In this document: positions 28,665 through 37,914 of the stretch, one piece after another
Layout: every line of letters begins with the position of its first letter
Position numbering within the stretch: position 1 is the first letter of the stretch
Assembly: GCF_004919045.1 (NCBI RefSeq)
Contig: NZ_SWDW01000004.1
Coordinates: 62,001-126,000 of the forward strand
Reading direction: 5' to 3'
Length of the DNA stretch: 64,000 nt
Source of the DNA: Sinomonas albida
Lineage (GTDB): Bacteria > Actinomycetota > Actinomycetes > Actinomycetales > Micrococcaceae
The notes under the pieces: generated by a model
The model's input: the letters and a program-made list of their open reading frames with translations, nothing else
The model's database searches: none
Told to the model about the DNA's origin: nothing
Translations under genes and position numbers: made by a program

Positions 28665-29577
28665 GCGGCACACAGTCCCCGAAGAACTGGCCGGGGCACG
28701 GGCCGACGCCGGCCTCGCCGCGCTCCTCGGGCTCTCACGATCAGCGGCAGCCCAGATCCTCTCGAGCGGCCACGTGCACATGGACGGCAAGCCCCTCGGG
28801 AAGTCGGACCGGCTGAGCGTCGGCGCAGAGCTCGATATCGACGCGCCAGAGCAGCGCGATCCCCTGGAAGTGGTGGTAGAACACGTGGACGGCCTCGAGA
28901 TCCTCCTCGACGACGAGGACTTCGTCGTCGTGGACAAGCCTGTGGGCGTCGCCGCGCATCCGTCCCCCGGCTGGGTCGGCCCCACGGTCGTGGGCGGCCT
29001 CGCCGCGGATGGCTTCCGCATCTCGACGTCCGGCGCTCCCGAGCGCGCGGGGATCGTCCACAGGCTCGACGTCGGCACGTCCGGCGCCATGGTCGTCGCG
29101 AAGACGGAGCACGCCTACACCGTGCTCAAGCGCGCGTTCAAGGAACGCACGGTGGAGAAGGTGTACCACGCCGTGGTCCAGGGCCTCCCGGACCCCCTCG
29201 AGGGAACCATCGATGCGCCCATCGGACGGCATCCGGGCTATGACTGGCGCTTCGCCGTCGTCGAGGACGGCCGCGATTCGGTGACGCACTACGAGGTGCT
29301 CGAGGCGTTCGGCCGGGCGAGCCTCGTCGAGGTCCACCTCGAGACCGGCAGGACCCACCAGATCAGGGTTCATTTCTCTGCCCTGCACCATCCCTGCGCC
29401 GGGGACCTGACGTATGGAGCGGATCCGCGCCTCGCCGCGGACCTCGGGCTCACGCGGCAGTGGCTCCACGCGCACCGACTCGGCTTCGCGCACCCCCGTA
29501 CCGGCGAATGGGTCGAGGTCACGAGCCCCTACCCGGCGGACCTCCAGTTCGCGATCGACGCCCTCCGCGGCAACTGA
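28657..29577 (+). CDS. RluA/RluD-family pseudouridine synthase
   Basis: Ribosomal RNA pseudouridine synthase of 306 residues. An N-terminal S4 RNA-binding domain ([23 protein letters not shown]) precedes the catalytic domain with [18 protein letters not shown], where the Asp in HRLD is the nucleophile, plus [12 protein letters not shown] and [11 protein letters not shown]. RluD type is most likely because it follows lspA, but target uridines cannot be read. GTG start overlapping the lspA stop. Confidence 0.92.
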   Translation: MPERHTVPEELAGARADAGLAALLGLSRSAAAQILSSGHVHMDGKPLGKSDRLSVGAELDIDAPEQRDPLEVVVEHVDGLEILLDDEDFVVVDKPVGVAAHPSPGWVGPTVVGGLAADGFRISTSGAPERAGIVHRLDVGTSGAMVVAKTEHAYTVLKRAFKERTVEKVYHAVVQGLPDPLEGTIDAPIGRHPGYDWRFAVVEDGRDSVTHYEVLEAFGRASLVEVHLETGRTHQIRVHFSALHHPCAGDLTYGADPRLAADLGLTRQWLHAHRLGFAHPRTGEWVEVTSPYPADLQFAIDALRGN

Positions 29578-29647
29578 CCCTGCGCCCACCGTCCCGGCCC
29601 GCTCGGAGCGACCGGCGCGGCAGCGCGGAGCGGGCGCGCACCGAGCC

Positions 29648-29653
29648 TAGACT
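29648..29653 (+). promoter_or_regulatory. -10 element (TAGACT), leaderless dnaE start
   Basis: TAGACT is followed by six bases and the dnaE GTG, with no ribosome binding site. Probable leaderless transcript. Confidence 0.6.
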
Positions 29654-29659
29654 GGTGCG

Positions 29660-32600
29660 GTGACTTCCAGCGGTTCGTTCGTGCACCTCCACAACCACAC
29701 CGAGTATTCGATGCTCGACGGCGCGGCGCGGCTGGGCGATCTGTTCAGTCACGCCGAGGAACTGGGCATGAACGCCGTCGCGACGACGGACCACGGCTTC
29801 GTCTTCGGGGCCTTCGACTTCTGGAAGAAGGCCACCGACGCCGGCATCAAGCCGATCGTCGGAGTCGAGGCCTATCTGACGCCGGGCACCGCCCGCCAGG
29901 ACAAGACCCGAGTGCGCTGGGGCGACGGCGGCCGCAACGACGTCTCCGGTGCCGGCGCCTACACGCACATGACGATGTGGGCCGAGACCACCCAGGGCAT
30001 GCACAACCTCTTCAGGATGTCGTCGCTCGCGTCGCTCGAGGGCTACCTGTACAAGCCGCGCATGGACCGCGAACTCCTCCAGACCTACGGGAAGGGCCTC
30101 ATCGCGACCACGGGGTGCCCGTCCGGCGAGGTCCAGACGAAGCTCCGGCTCGGCCTGTATCGGGAGGCCCGGGAGGCGGCCGCGGAGTTCCGCGAGATCT
30201 TCGGCCGGGACAACTTCTTCTGCGAGGTCATGGACCACGGGCTCGACATCGAGCGTGGGGTCCAGGCCGATCTGATCAAGCTCGCGAAGGACCTCGGACT
30301 CCCGCTCGTCGCGACGAACGATCTCCACTACACGCACGCCGAGGACGCCTCGAGCCACGCCGCGCTCCTGTGTGTCCAGTCCGGCTCGACGCTCGCCGAC
30401 CCCAAGCGGTTCAAGTTCGACGCCGACGAGTTCTACCTCAAGTCCCCGGCCGAGATGCGCGCGATCTTCAGCGACCATCCCGAGGCCTGCGACAACACCC
30501 TGCTCATCGCCGAGCGCTGCAACGTCGAGTTCAACACCAAGGCCAGCTACATGCCGCGCTTCCCCTGCCCCGAGGGGGAGAACGAGGAGTCGTGGTTCGT
30601 CAAGGAGGTCGAGCGCGGGCTTCAGTACCGATTCCCGCAGGGCATCCCGGACGATGTCCGCAAGCAGGCCGAATACGAGATCGGGATTATCACCCAGATG
30701 GGATTCCCGGGCTACTTCCTGGTCGTCGCCGACTTCATCAACTGGGCGAAGGACAACGGTATCCGCGTGGGGCCGGGACGCGGGTCCGGCGCGGGCTCGA
30801 TGGCCGCCTACGCCATGCGCATCACCGACCTCAATCCGCTGGCCCACGGCCTCATCTTCGAGCGCTTCCTCAACCCGGACCGCGTCTCGATGCCCGACTT
30901 CGACGTCGACTTCGATGATCGCCGCCGCCCCGAGGTCATCAAGTACGTGACCGAGAAGTATGGAGACGACCGCGTCGCGATGATCGTCACGTACGGCACC
31001 ATCAAGGCCAAGCAGGCCCTCAAGGACTCCTCGCGCGTGCTCGGCTACCCCTTCTCCGTGGGGGAGCGGCTCACGAAGGCCATGCCGCCGGACGTCATGG
31101 GCAAGGGCATGCCTCTCGCGGACATCCACAACTCCGAGGCGAAGCGCTACGGCGAGGCCGAGGAGATGCGCGAGCTGCTGCGCTCGGACGCGGACGCGCA
31201 GCGCGTGTTCGAGACGGCCCTCGGCCTCGAGGGGCTCAAGCGCCAGTGGGGCGTCCACGCCGCCGGCGTCATCATGTCCTCGCACCCGCTCATCGACATC
31301 GTCCCGATCATGCGCCGTGAGCAGGACGGCCAGATCATCACGCAGTTCGACTACCCGACGTGTGAGGGCCTCGGCCTCATCAAGATGGACTTCCTCGGCC
31401 TGAGGAATCTCACGATCATCACGGACGCCCTCGACAACATCAAGCTCAACCGCGACCACGTGCTCGACCTCGAGCGGCTCGAACTCGACGACGTGGCGTC
31501 CTACGAGCTGCTCGCGCGTGGCGACACCCTGGGGGTCTTCCAGCTCGACGGCGGCCCCATGCGCTCGCTCCTCAAGCTCATGCGCCCGGACAACTTCGAG
31601 GACATCTCCGCCGTCCTGGCCCTCTACAGGCCGGGTCCGATGGGTGCGAACGCGCACACGAACTACGCGCTCCGCAAGAACGGCCTGCAGGACATCACCC
31701 CGATCCACCCGGAGCTCGCGGAGCCACTCGAGGACATCTTGGGCGGGACCTACGGCCTGATCGTGTATCAGGAGCAGGTCATGGCCATCGCTCAGAAGCT
31801 CGCGGGCTACTCGCTCGGGCAGGCCGATATCCTGCGCCGCGCCATGGGCAAGAAGAAGAAGTCCGAGCTGGACAAGCAGTTCGAGGGATTCTCGAACGGC
31901 ATGCTCGAGCGAGGCTACTCCAAAGAGGCGATCAAGACCCTCTGGGACATCCTGCTGCCGTTCTCCGACTACGCGTTCAACAAGGCCCACTCCGCGGCCT
32001 ACGGCGTCGTCTCGTACTGGACGGCGTACCTCAAGGCACACTATCCGGCCGAATACATGGCCGCGCTCCTGACCTCCGTCGGCGACGACAAGGACAAGCT
32101 CGCGATGTACCTCAACGAATGCCGTCGCATGGGCATCACTGTCCTTCCGCCGGACGTCAACGAGTCCGAGCTCAACTTCACTCCTGTCGGCAGCGACATC
32201 CGCTTCGGAATGGGCGCGATCCGCAACGTCGGGGCGAACGTGGTCCACTCGATGGTCGAGGCGCGCTCGGAGAAGGGCGCGTTCACGGGCTTCAGCGATT
32301 TCCTCCAGAAGGTGCCCGCCGTCGTCTGCAACAAGCGGACCATCGAATCCCTCATCAAGGCCGGTGCCTTCGACTCGTTGGGGCACCCGCGCCGCTCGCT
32401 CGCCATGGTGCACGAGGAGGCGGTGGACGCCGTGATCGTACTCAAGCGCAACGAGGCGGCCAACCAGTTCGACCTCTTCAGCGCGTTCGACGGCGGCGAC
32501 GGCTCGCTCGGCGCCGGCCTCGCGGTCGAGATCCCGGATCTCCCCGAGTGGGAGAAGAAGGACCGCCTCGCGTTCGAGCGCGACATGCTGGGACTGTACG

Positions 32601-33193
32601 TCTCGGACCACCCCCTGCAGGGCCTCGAGGGCGTGCTCGAGGGGCATGCCGACCACGCCATCTCCCAGCTCATTTCGGACGAGGGCCCCGCGGACGGCTC
32701 GATCGTGACGATCGCCGGCATGATCACGTCGTTGAGCCGCCGCATCGCGAAGGCGAGCGGCAACGCGTACGCGCGGGCAGAGATCGAAGACCTCGGCGCG
32801 TCGATGGAGGTCATGTTCTTCGGGCAGGTCTACGGCCCGATCTCCTCGATCCTGGCCGAGGATCTCATCGTGGTGATCAAGGGCCGTCTGCAGCGCCGGG
32901 ACGACGGCGCCGTGACGCTCAGCGCGATGGAGCTCACGGTGCCGGACCTGAGCCAGGCCGACGGTGGTCCGGTGGTCATCTCGATGCCGACCCACAAGGC
33001 CACCGAGCGGATCGTCACGCGGCTGGGCGAGGTCCTCAAGACCCACCCGGGGCACAGCGAAGTGCAGCTCAGGCTGCACGGGACACGGAGCATCGAGGTC
33101 ATGAAGCTCGGCGTTCACCTGCGCGTGAATCCGAACCCCGCGCTGTTCGGCGACCTCAAGGTCCTCCTCGGTCCCGCGTGCCTCGATGCGTGA
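29660..33193 (+). CDS. dnaE: DNA polymerase III alpha subunit
   Basis: Replicative polymerase (DnaE1 type) of 1177 residues. The N-terminal PHP domain has FVHLHNHTEYSMLDGAARL and TTDHGFVFG. The palm contains GPGRGSGAGSMAAYAM and the catalytic acidic motif MPDFDVDFDDRRRPEVI. KRQWGVHAAGVIMS, GLIVYQEQVMAIAQKLAGYS and FNKAHSAAYGVVSYWTAYLKAHYP follow, then a helix-hairpin-helix region, an OB fold near residues 1000-1090 and a tau-binding-like end. Length matches actinobacterial DnaE1. GTG start six bases after TAGACT. The small membrane-protein gene follows 13 bases later. Confidence 0.97.
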   Translation: MTSSGSFVHLHNHTEYSMLDGAARLGDLFSHAEELGMNAVATTDHGFVFGAFDFWKKATDAGIKPIVGVEAYLTPGTARQDKTRVRWGDGGRNDVSGAGAYTHMTMWAETTQGMHNLFRMSSLASLEGYLYKPRMDRELLQTYGKGLIATTGCPSGEVQTKLRLGLYREAREAAAEFREIFGRDNFFCEVMDHGLDIERGVQADLIKLAKDLGLPLVATNDLHYTHAEDASSHAALLCVQSGSTLADPKRFKFDADEFYLKSPAEMRAIFSDHPEACDNTLLIAERCNVEFNTKASYMPRFPCPEGENEESWFVKEVERGLQYRFPQGIPDDVRKQAEYEIGIITQMGFPGYFLVVADFINWAKDNGIRVGPGRGSGAGSMAAYAMRITDLNPLAHGLIFERFLNPDRVSMPDFDVDFDDRRRPEVIKYVTEKYGDDRVAMIVTYGTIKAKQALKDSSRVLGYPFSVGERLTKAMPPDVMGKGMPLADIHNSEAKRYGEAEEMRELLRSDADAQRVFETALGLEGLKRQWGVHAAGVIMSSHPLIDIVPIMRREQDGQIITQFDYPTCEGLGLIKMDFLGLRNLTIITDALDNIKLNRDHVLDLERLELDDVASYELLARGDTLGVFQLDGGPMRSLLKLMRPDNFEDISAVLALYRPGPMGANAHTNYALRKNGLQDITPIHPELAEPLEDILGGTYGLIVYQEQVMAIAQKLAGYSLGQADILRRAMGKKKKSELDKQFEGFSNGMLERGYSKEAIKTLWDILLPFSDYAFNKAHSAAYGVVSYWTAYLKAHYPAEYMAALLTSVGDDKDKLAMYLNECRRMGITVLPPDVNESELNFTPVGSDIRFGMGAIRNVGANVVHSMVEARSEKGAFTGFSDFLQKVPAVVCNKRTIESLIKAGAFDSLGHPRRSLAMVHEEAVDAVIVLKRNEAANQFDLFSAFDGGDGSLGAGLAVEIPDLPEWEKKDRLAFERDMLGLYVSDHPLQGLEGVLEGHADHAISQLISDEGPADGSIVTIAGMITSLSRRIAKASGNAYARAEIEDLGASMEVMFFGQVYGPISSILAEDLIVVIKGRLQRRDDGAVTLSAMELTVPDLSQADGGPVVISMPTHKATERIVTRLGEVLKTHPGHSEVQLRLHGTRSIEVMKLGVHLRVNPNPALFGDLKVLLGPACLDA

Positions 33194-33206
33194 GGAGGGG
33201 GACGTG

Positions 33207-33689
33207 ATGGAAGCCGCGCCGGCGCAGCGCCTCCTGCCCAGCCTCGCCACGATGATCCGGTGGTTCGCGCTGCCCGCCGCGGCCGGGCCCGTGCTCGGCG
33301 TGGCCTGGTGGCTCGCGGCCCCCGGCGGCCGGCTGTATGGGGACGGCTCGGACTTCGGCCAGTGGATCTCGCGCGACTTCGTGTTTGTCGGGCTGGCAGC
33401 GGTGGCGGCGGTCGTCGTCGTGGTCTTCGCGGTCCGGGCGCACGAACGCTTCGGTTTCGCGGGGCGCTACCTCGCAGGCCTTGTCGGCTCGGGCGCCGGA
33501 AGCGTGCTCATGTGGCTCACGGGCGTGGGCCTCGGCCAGCTGCTCGGGTCGTCGCGGTCGGACCCCAGCGTCGACGGCTCGGCGTTCGGCCTCCACGCGT
33601 TGAGCGCCCTCGCGCTGTGGCCGGGGATCGTCGCCGTCGTCGTCCTCGGGCTCGTCACGGTCCTCTGGAGCCCGCCCACCCGACCCTGA
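33207..33689 (+). CDS. Small four-span membrane protein, unknown function
   Basis: Protein of 160 residues with four predicted membrane segments: WFALPAAAGPVLGVAWWLA, FVFVGLAAVAAVVVVVFAV, LVGSGAGSVLMWLTGVGLG and GIVAVVVLGLVTVLW. The loop between spans one and two contains GGRLYGDGSDFGQWISRD, reminiscent of actinobacterial DUF2567-type proteins, but I cannot confirm the family. ATG at 33207 follows GGAGG by eight bases, and a GTG at 33204 is also possible. It is cotranscribed with dnaE by spacing. The 3' end is duplicated just past the stop codon (33668-33702). Confidence 0.72.
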   Translation: MEAAPAQRLLPSLATMIRWFALPAAAGPVLGVAWWLAAPGGRLYGDGSDFGQWISRDFVFVGLAAVAAVVVVVFAVRAHERFGFAGRYLAGLVGSGAGSVLMWLTGVGLGQLLGSSRSDPSVDGSAFGLHALSALALWPGIVAVVVLGLVTVLWSPPTRP

Positions 33690-33702
33690 GCCCGCCCACC
33701 CG
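33668..33702 (+). repeat. 20-bp tandem duplication over the stop codon
   Basis: A 15-base unit, GAGCCCGCCCACCCG, occurs at 33668-33682 and again at 33688-33702, with the stop TGA (33687-33689) at the junction. Degenerate third and fourth copies continue to about 33735. The first copy encodes the C terminus of the membrane protein. Confidence 0.65.
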
Positions 33703-33823
33703 GCCGTAAGCCCACCCGGCGTGAGCCTACCCACGCGTGCCTCGGCTCGGCCGCCCTCGGTGAGCGCCGCCGTCGTCCGCCCCGGCTCCCCGCGGCCCGA
33801 CGCCCAACGCCCAGACGGGACCG

Positions 33824-33829
33824 TAGACT
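33824..33829 (+). promoter_or_regulatory. -10 element (TAGACT), leaderless hisD start
   Basis: TAGACT is followed by six bases and the GTG at 33836. This spacing favours the second of two adjacent GTG codons as the start. Confidence 0.55.
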
Positions 33830-33835
33830 GGGGTG

Positions 33836-35200
33836 GTGACCTCTGCAGCCCCCTCCCTCGAGTTCCGCACGATCGATCTGAGGGGCAGGAGCCTCAGCCT
33901 CGCCGAGCTGCGCGCGGTGGTGCCGCGCCTCGAGCCTGAGCAGGGCTCGGCGGTCGAGGACGCCGTGCACGGCATCATCTCGGACGTGCGCTCGGGAGGC
34001 TTCGCTGCCCTCTCGCTCCTCGCGGAGAAGTTCGACGGCGTGACCCAGCGCCACCCGCGCGTGCCCGCCGAGGCGATCGCCGGCGCGCTCGGCACGCTCG
34101 ATCCGGCCGTTCGCGCGGCGCTCGAGGAGTCGATTCGCCGGGCCCGGCTGTTTGCGGCCGCCCAGCTGCCCGAGGACGTCACCGTCCGCCCGGGCGACGG
34201 CGCCGTCGTCACCCAGCGCTGGGTGCCAGTGCACCGCGTGGGCCTGTACGTGCCGGGCGGCCTCGCGGTCTATCCGTCGTCGGTGGTCATGAACGTCGTG
34301 CCCGCCCAAGCCGCCGGGGTGGGCTCGATCGCGCTCGCCTCGCCGCCGCAGAAGGACAACGGTGGCCTCCCGCACCCCACGATCCTCGCCGCCGCGGCCC
34401 TGCTCGGCATCGACGAGGTATACGCGATCGGCGGCGCGCAGGCCGTCGTCGCGTTCGCGTACGGCATCCCCTCCGGGTCGGACTCGGCCGGCGTCCTCCC
34501 GGCGATCGAGCCGACGGACGTCGTCACCGGGCCGGGCAACATCTTCGTCGCGACGGCAAAGCGGCTCGTGAAGGGCGTCGTCGGGATCGATGCTGAGGCG
34601 GGGCCGACCGAGATCGCGATCCTCGCGGACGCGACCGCGCGTCCCGAGCTCGTCGCGGCCGATCTTGTGAGCCAGGCCGAGCACGACACCCGTGCTGGGT
34701 CCGTGCTCATCACGGATTCGCCCGAGCTCATCGAGGCGGTCCGCGAATGCCTCGCCGACCAGGCCGAGCGCACGAAGCACCGGGATCGAGTCCTCACCGC
34801 ACTCTCCGGGCGGCAGTCGGGCGCGGTGCTCGTGGACGACGTCGACTCCGGCGTCGCAGTGTGCGACGCCTACGCGGCCGAGCACCTCGAGGTCATGACG
34901 GAGGACGCCGCGGCGGTAGCGGCGCGGGTCCGCAACGCGGGCGCGATCTTCGTGGGCGACTACAGCCCGGTGAGCCTCGGCGACTACACGGCGGGCTCGA
35001 ATCACGTGCTGCCGACGAGCGGCACGGCCGCGTTCTCGTCAGGTCTCAACGTCGGGACGTTCCTCAAGGCAATCCAAGTGGTGGACTACAGCTCGTCCGC
35101 GCTCAGCGCCGTCGCCCCCCACATCAGGAGCCTCGCCGACGCGGAGGATCTGCCCGCCCACGGCGACGCGGTTGATCGCCGGTTCGATCACCGCCCCTAG
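33836..35200 (+). CDS. hisD: Histidinol dehydrogenase
   Basis: Zinc enzyme of 454 residues performing the last two oxidations of histidine synthesis with NAD. Motifs: [85 protein letters not shown] (zinc and catalytic His region), [29 protein letters not shown] at 33836 is chosen from its distance to TAGACT; GTG 33833 is in frame one codon earlier. hisD stands alone here, without other his genes, and nrdR follows. Confidence 0.96.
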   Translation: MTSAAPSLEFRTIDLRGRSLSLAELRAVVPRLEPEQGSAVEDAVHGIISDVRSGGFAALSLLAEKFDGVTQRHPRVPAEAIAGALGTLDPAVRAALEESIRRARLFAAAQLPEDVTVRPGDGAVVTQRWVPVHRVGLYVPGGLAVYPSSVVMNVVPAQAAGVGSIALASPPQKDNGGLPHPTILAAAALLGIDEVYAIGGAQAVVAFAYGIPSGSDSAGVLPAIEPTDVVTGPGNIFVATAKRLVKGVVGIDAEAGPTEIAILADATARPELVAADLVSQAEHDTRAGSVLITDSPELIEAVRECLADQAERTKHRDRVLTALSGRQSGAVLVDDVDSGVAVCDAYAAEHLEVMTEDAAAVAARVRNAGAIFVGDYSPVSLGDYTAGSNHVLPTSGTAAFSSGLNVGTFLKAIQVVDYSSSALSAVAPHIRSLADAEDLPAHGDAVDRRFDHRP

Positions 35201-35209
35201 TGGGGGCGA

Positions 35210-35225
35210 CCACTACATGTGGTAG
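35210..35225 (+). promoter_or_regulatory. Candidate NrdR box
   Basis: CCACTACATGTGGTAG is an imperfect palindrome that matches all the strongly conserved positions of the NrdR-box consensus (C at 4, A at 6, AT in the centre, T at 11, G at 13). It sits just upstream of the nrdR -35 (TTGGTG, 35233-35238). Autoregulation of nrdR is the likely role. Confidence 0.45.
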
Positions 35226-35256
35226 TCATTCCTTGGTGACTCCGGGCCGTCGCCCG

Positions 35257-35262
35257 TAGAAT
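35257..35262 (+). promoter_or_regulatory. -10 element (TAGAAT), leaderless nrdR start
   Basis: TAGAAT with TTGGTG 18 bases upstream forms a promoter. The nrdR ATG begins six bases after the hexamer, so the mRNA is probably leaderless. Confidence 0.6.
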
Positions 35263-35268
35263 CGAGAG

Positions 35269-35748
35269 ATGTATTGCCCGTTCTGCCGTAACCCGGACTC
35301 GCGCGTCGTCGACAGCCGCATCCAGGACGACGGCGCGTCGATCCGCCGCCGGAGGCAGTGCCCCCAGTGCGGCCGTCGGTTCACGACGATCGAGACGACG
35401 AGTCTCACCGTGATCAAGCGTTCGGGCGTGGGCGAACCTTTCAGCCGCGGCAAGGTCATCAACGGCGTGCGCAAGGCCTGCCAGGGCCGGCCGGTCACCG
35501 AAGACGACCTCGCCATGCTCGCCCAGGAGGTCGAGGAGGCGGTCCGTTCGAGCGGCGCGGCCGAGATCAACGCGCATGAGGTGGGCCTCGCGATCCTCGG
35601 CCCGCTGCGCAAGCTCGACCACGTCGCGTACCTGCGCTTCGCGAGTGTCTACCAGTCGTTCGAATCCCTCGAAGACTTCGAGGCGGCCATCTCCCTCCTG
35701 CGCTCCGAGCAGGCCGATGCACTGGCCGCGGAGCACGCCCAGGGCTGA
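35269..35748 (+). CDS. nrdR: Ribonucleotide reductase regulator NrdR
   Basis: Repressor of ribonucleotide reductase genes, 159 residues. N-terminal zinc ribbon ([17 protein letters not shown], then [12 protein letters not shown]) and an ATP cone ([29 protein letters not shown]) that senses dATP/ATP. The C-terminal helix region ends in a long acidic helix. ATG start six bases after TAGAAT. A palindrome resembling the NrdR box lies upstream. No nrd structural genes are in the window. Confidence 0.96.
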   Translation: MYCPFCRNPDSRVVDSRIQDDGASIRRRRQCPQCGRRFTTIETTSLTVIKRSGVGEPFSRGKVINGVRKACQGRPVTEDDLAMLAQEVEEAVRSSGAAEINAHEVGLAILGPLRKLDHVAYLRFASVYQSFESLEDFEAAISLLRSEQADALAAEHAQG

Positions 35749-35815
35749 CCGGGCACCTTGGGGCACCGGGGCTGACCGGCCGCCTGAGGGAGGGCAGGCA
35801 CGGCGGGCGCGCAGG

Positions 35816-35858
35816 CATGCGAAAAGGGGCCCGGCATCGCCGAGCCCCTTTTCGCATG
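35816..35858. terminator. Bidirectional terminator between nrdR and ppgK
   Basis: CATGCGAAAAGGGG and its exact complement flank a GC core with loop ATC. The A4 and T4 runs let it work on both strands for the convergent genes. Confidence 0.85.
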
Positions 35859-35862
35859 ATGT

Positions 35863-36657
35863 CTACTTGTGGAGCTTGTGGTGAATGCCGACCTGGAGGG
35901 CGGCGCCCACGATGCCCGCCTCGTTCTTCAGCTCGGCAGGAACGATCGGCGTCCGGAGCTTGAGCCGCGGGAGGTATTCGTCCGCGCGCTTCGAGATCCC
36001 GCCGCCCACGATGAACAGCTCGGGGGAGAAGAGGAACTCGACGTGGGAGAAGTAGCGCTGGAGCCGCACGCTGTAGTCCTCCCAGCCGATGCCCTCGCGC
36101 TCGCGTGCCACGGCAGAGGCCTTCGTCTCCGCGTCGAAGCCGTCGATCTCGAGGTGGCCGAGCTCGGCGTTCGGCACGAGCTGGCCGTTGAAGACGAAGG
36201 CCGAGCCAATGCCAGTGCCGAGGGTGATGACGAGGACGGTGCCGTCGACGCCCTTGCCGGCGCCGTAGCGCACCTCGGCGAGGCCAGCGGCATCGGCGTC
36301 ATTGATGACCTCGACCGGGCGGTCCAGGTGCTCCGTGAAGAACTTGTCGATCTCGAAGTCGATCCAGCTCTTGTCGACGTTGGCCGCCGAGTGGCAGACG
36401 CCGTGCTGGATGATGCCCGGGAACGTGATGCCGATCGGCAGGTCCTTGGAGGGCGCGTCGTCGCGCGAATTCAGGTCCTCGACGATCTGGGCGACGACGC
36501 CGGCGACCGGCTCGGGCGCGGCAGGCTGAGGCGTGTCGATGCGCACGCGGTCACCCACGAGCTTGCCCTTCTTGAGATCGACGATGCCGCCCTTGATGCC
36601 GGTGCCCCCGATGTCGATGCCGATGAGGTGATTGTGCTTCTTGTCGCTCTTGGACAT
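35863..36657 (-). CDS. ppgK: Polyphosphate glucokinase
   Basis: ROK-family kinase of 264 residues that phosphorylates glucose using polyphosphate (and ATP). Motifs: LIGIDIGGTGIKGGIVDL (phosphate loop), LPIGITFPGIIQHGV, VINDADAAGLAEVRYG with the catalytic Asp in NDAD, and VLVITLGTGIGSAFVFNGQLVPNAELGHLEIDG. The short length and absence of the ROK zinc motif fit PpgK rather than GlkA. ATG with GAGAGG upstream. Convergent with nrdR; the map gene lies upstream on the same strand. Confidence 0.93.
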   Translation of the reverse strand: MSKSDKKHNHLIGIDIGGTGIKGGIVDLKKGKLVGDRVRIDTPQPAAPEPVAGVVAQIVEDLNSRDDAPSKDLPIGITFPGIIQHGVCHSAANVDKSWIDFEIDKFFTEHLDRPVEVINDADAAGLAEVRYGAGKGVDGTVLVITLGTGIGSAFVFNGQLVPNAELGHLEIDGFDAETKASAVAREREGIGWEDYSVRLQRYFSHVEFLFSPELFIVGGGISKRADEYLPRLKLRTPIVPAELKNEAGIVGAALQVGIHHKLHK

Positions 36658-36742
36658 GCGTTCTGCCTCTCGCGGGGAGTTGGAGGGGTTCTTCGGTGGG
36701 TATAGCGGTCTCGACGGACGGCGTGGCGCGCAGCCGGCGGGT

Positions 36743-37621
36743 CTAGGGGAGCGTCAGGACCTCGGCGCCCGAGTCGGTGACGACGAGCGTGTGCTCGAAT
36801 TGGGCGGTCCGCCGCCGGTCGCGCGTCACGACCGTCCAGCCGTCTTCCCACATGTCCCACTGGATGGTTCCGAGGGTGAGCATGGGCTCGATCGTGAAGA
36901 CCATGCCCGGTTCCATGACCCGACGGTACGCCGGGGCGGCGTCGTAGTGCGGAATGATGAGGCCCGAGTGGAAGGCCTCGCCGACGCCGTGTCCCGTGAA
37001 GTCGCGGACCACGCCGTAGCCGAACCGCTTGGCGTAGGACTCGATCGCACGCCCGATCACGTTGATCTCTCGCCCGGGAGCGACCGCCTTGATGGCGCGC
37101 CGCAGGGACTCCTGGGTTCGCTCGACGAGCAGTCGCGACTCCTCGTCGACGTCCCCGACGAGGAACGTGTGGTTGGTGTCGCCGTGGACGCCGTCCTTGT
37201 AGGCCGTGACGTCGATGTTGATGATGTCCCCGTCGGCGAGGACGGTCGAGTCCGGGATCCCGTGGCAGATGACCTCGTTGAGGGACGTGCACAGGGACTT
37301 GGTGAATCCGCGGTACCCGAGGGTCGACGGGTACGCGCCGTGGTCGATGAGAAATTGATGCCCGATGCGGTCAAGCTCGTCGGTCGTGATCCCGGGGCGG
37401 ATGTGCCGGCCGACCTCGGCCGTGGCCTGGGCGGCGATCCTGCTCGCGGCCCGGATGCGCTCCACCTGCTCGGGCGTGTAGACGTCGTTGCCGTCGTAGG
37501 CCTCCGGCCCGTCCTTGCCGACGTAGCCCGGCCTGGGGATCGAGTCGGGCACCTTGCGCATCGGGGAGACGGTCCCCGGCACGAGCGTGCCGACGGGTGC
37601 CGTGGTTGACGGAGAAGGCAT
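36743..37621 (-). CDS. map: Methionine aminopeptidase (N-terminally extended)
   Basis: Metal-dependent enzyme of 292 residues that removes the initiator Met. The catalytic domain has [39 protein letters not shown] (two metal Asp), [17 protein letters not shown] (metal and substrate His), and [41 protein letters not shown] (two Glu). An extra N-terminal stretch of about 40 residues with Pro-rich IPRPGYVG resembles the linker-bearing mycobacterial MapB. ATG at 37621 lies six bases after TACACT, so it is probably leaderless. Confidence 0.94.
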   Translation of the reverse strand: MPSPSTTAPVGTLVPGTVSPMRKVPDSIPRPGYVGKDGPEAYDGNDVYTPEQVERIRAASRIAAQATAEVGRHIRPGITTDELDRIGHQFLIDHGAYPSTLGYRGFTKSLCTSLNEVICHGIPDSTVLADGDIINIDVTAYKDGVHGDTNHTFLVGDVDEESRLLVERTQESLRRAIKAVAPGREINVIGRAIESYAKRFGYGVVRDFTGHGVGEAFHSGLIIPHYDAAPAYRRVMEPGMVFTIEPMLTLGTIQWDMWEDGWTVVTRDRRRTAQFEHTLVVTDSGAEVLTLP

Positions 37622-37627
37622 AGGCTG

Positions 37628-37633
37628 AGTGTA
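37628..37633 (-). promoter_or_regulatory. -10 element (TACACT), leaderless map start
   Basis: TACACT on the minus strand is followed by six bases and the map ATG. The divergent small gene on the plus strand starts at 37659, so the two share this short intergenic region. Confidence 0.5.
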
Positions 37634-37658
37634 CTCGGCGCACAGGAGGACGAGCCGC

Positions 37659-37847
37659 ATGGCGCAGTATTGGTACAACGTCCGGACCCATCAGGTCGAA
37701 GAGGACGCGATGAGTGACTGGACCCAGCTCATCGGGCCCTACGCGACCCGCGAAGAGGCCGAGCACGCTCTCGAGAAGGTCAAGGAGCGCAACCGCGCCT
37801 GGGATCCGTCGGACGCGGACGGCAACGGCTGGTCGGACAACGACTAG
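37659..37847 (+). CDS. Small SPOR-like protein
   Basis: Protein of 62 residues: [13 protein letters not shown], then [29 protein letters not shown], an arrangement like half of a SPOR repeat (the GPYATREEA pattern). Short proteins of this kind lie divergent from map in related actinobacteria. Cytosolic; function unknown. ATG at 37659 has AGGAGG nine bases upstream. The last codons (GWSDND and TAG) are repeated in tandem downstream of the stop. Confidence 0.75.
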   Translation: MAQYWYNVRTHQVEEDAMSDWTQLIGPYATREEAEHALEKVKERNRAWDPSDADGNGWSDND

Positions 37848-37901
37848 GGCGCGTCGGACGGCGACTAGGGCTGGTCTGACAACGACTAGGGCTGGTCTGG
37901 C
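37827..37901 (+). repeat. 21-bp tandem repeat carrying the stop codon
   Basis: Three full 21-base units (37827-37847, 37848-37868, 37869-37889) and a partial fourth. Each unit encodes Gly-Xaa-Ser-Asp-Xaa-Asp and then TAG in the same frame. The first is the real C terminus of the small SPOR-like gene. The others follow the stop and are untranslated unless readthrough occurs. Confidence 0.85.
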
Positions 37902-37914
37902 GGGCTGACGCCCC

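Noticed and set aside
29519-33250. A 1243-codon open frame antisense to dnaE
   Set aside because: It mirrors dnaE codons. High third-position GC in dnaE removes stops from the complementary frame, the translation is Arg/Glu/Leu-rich without a known fold, and dnaE is unmistakable.
37827-37901. The 21-bp repeats as a CRISPR array
   Set aside because: The units are head to tail with no spacers and carry in-frame stop codons of the adjacent gene.
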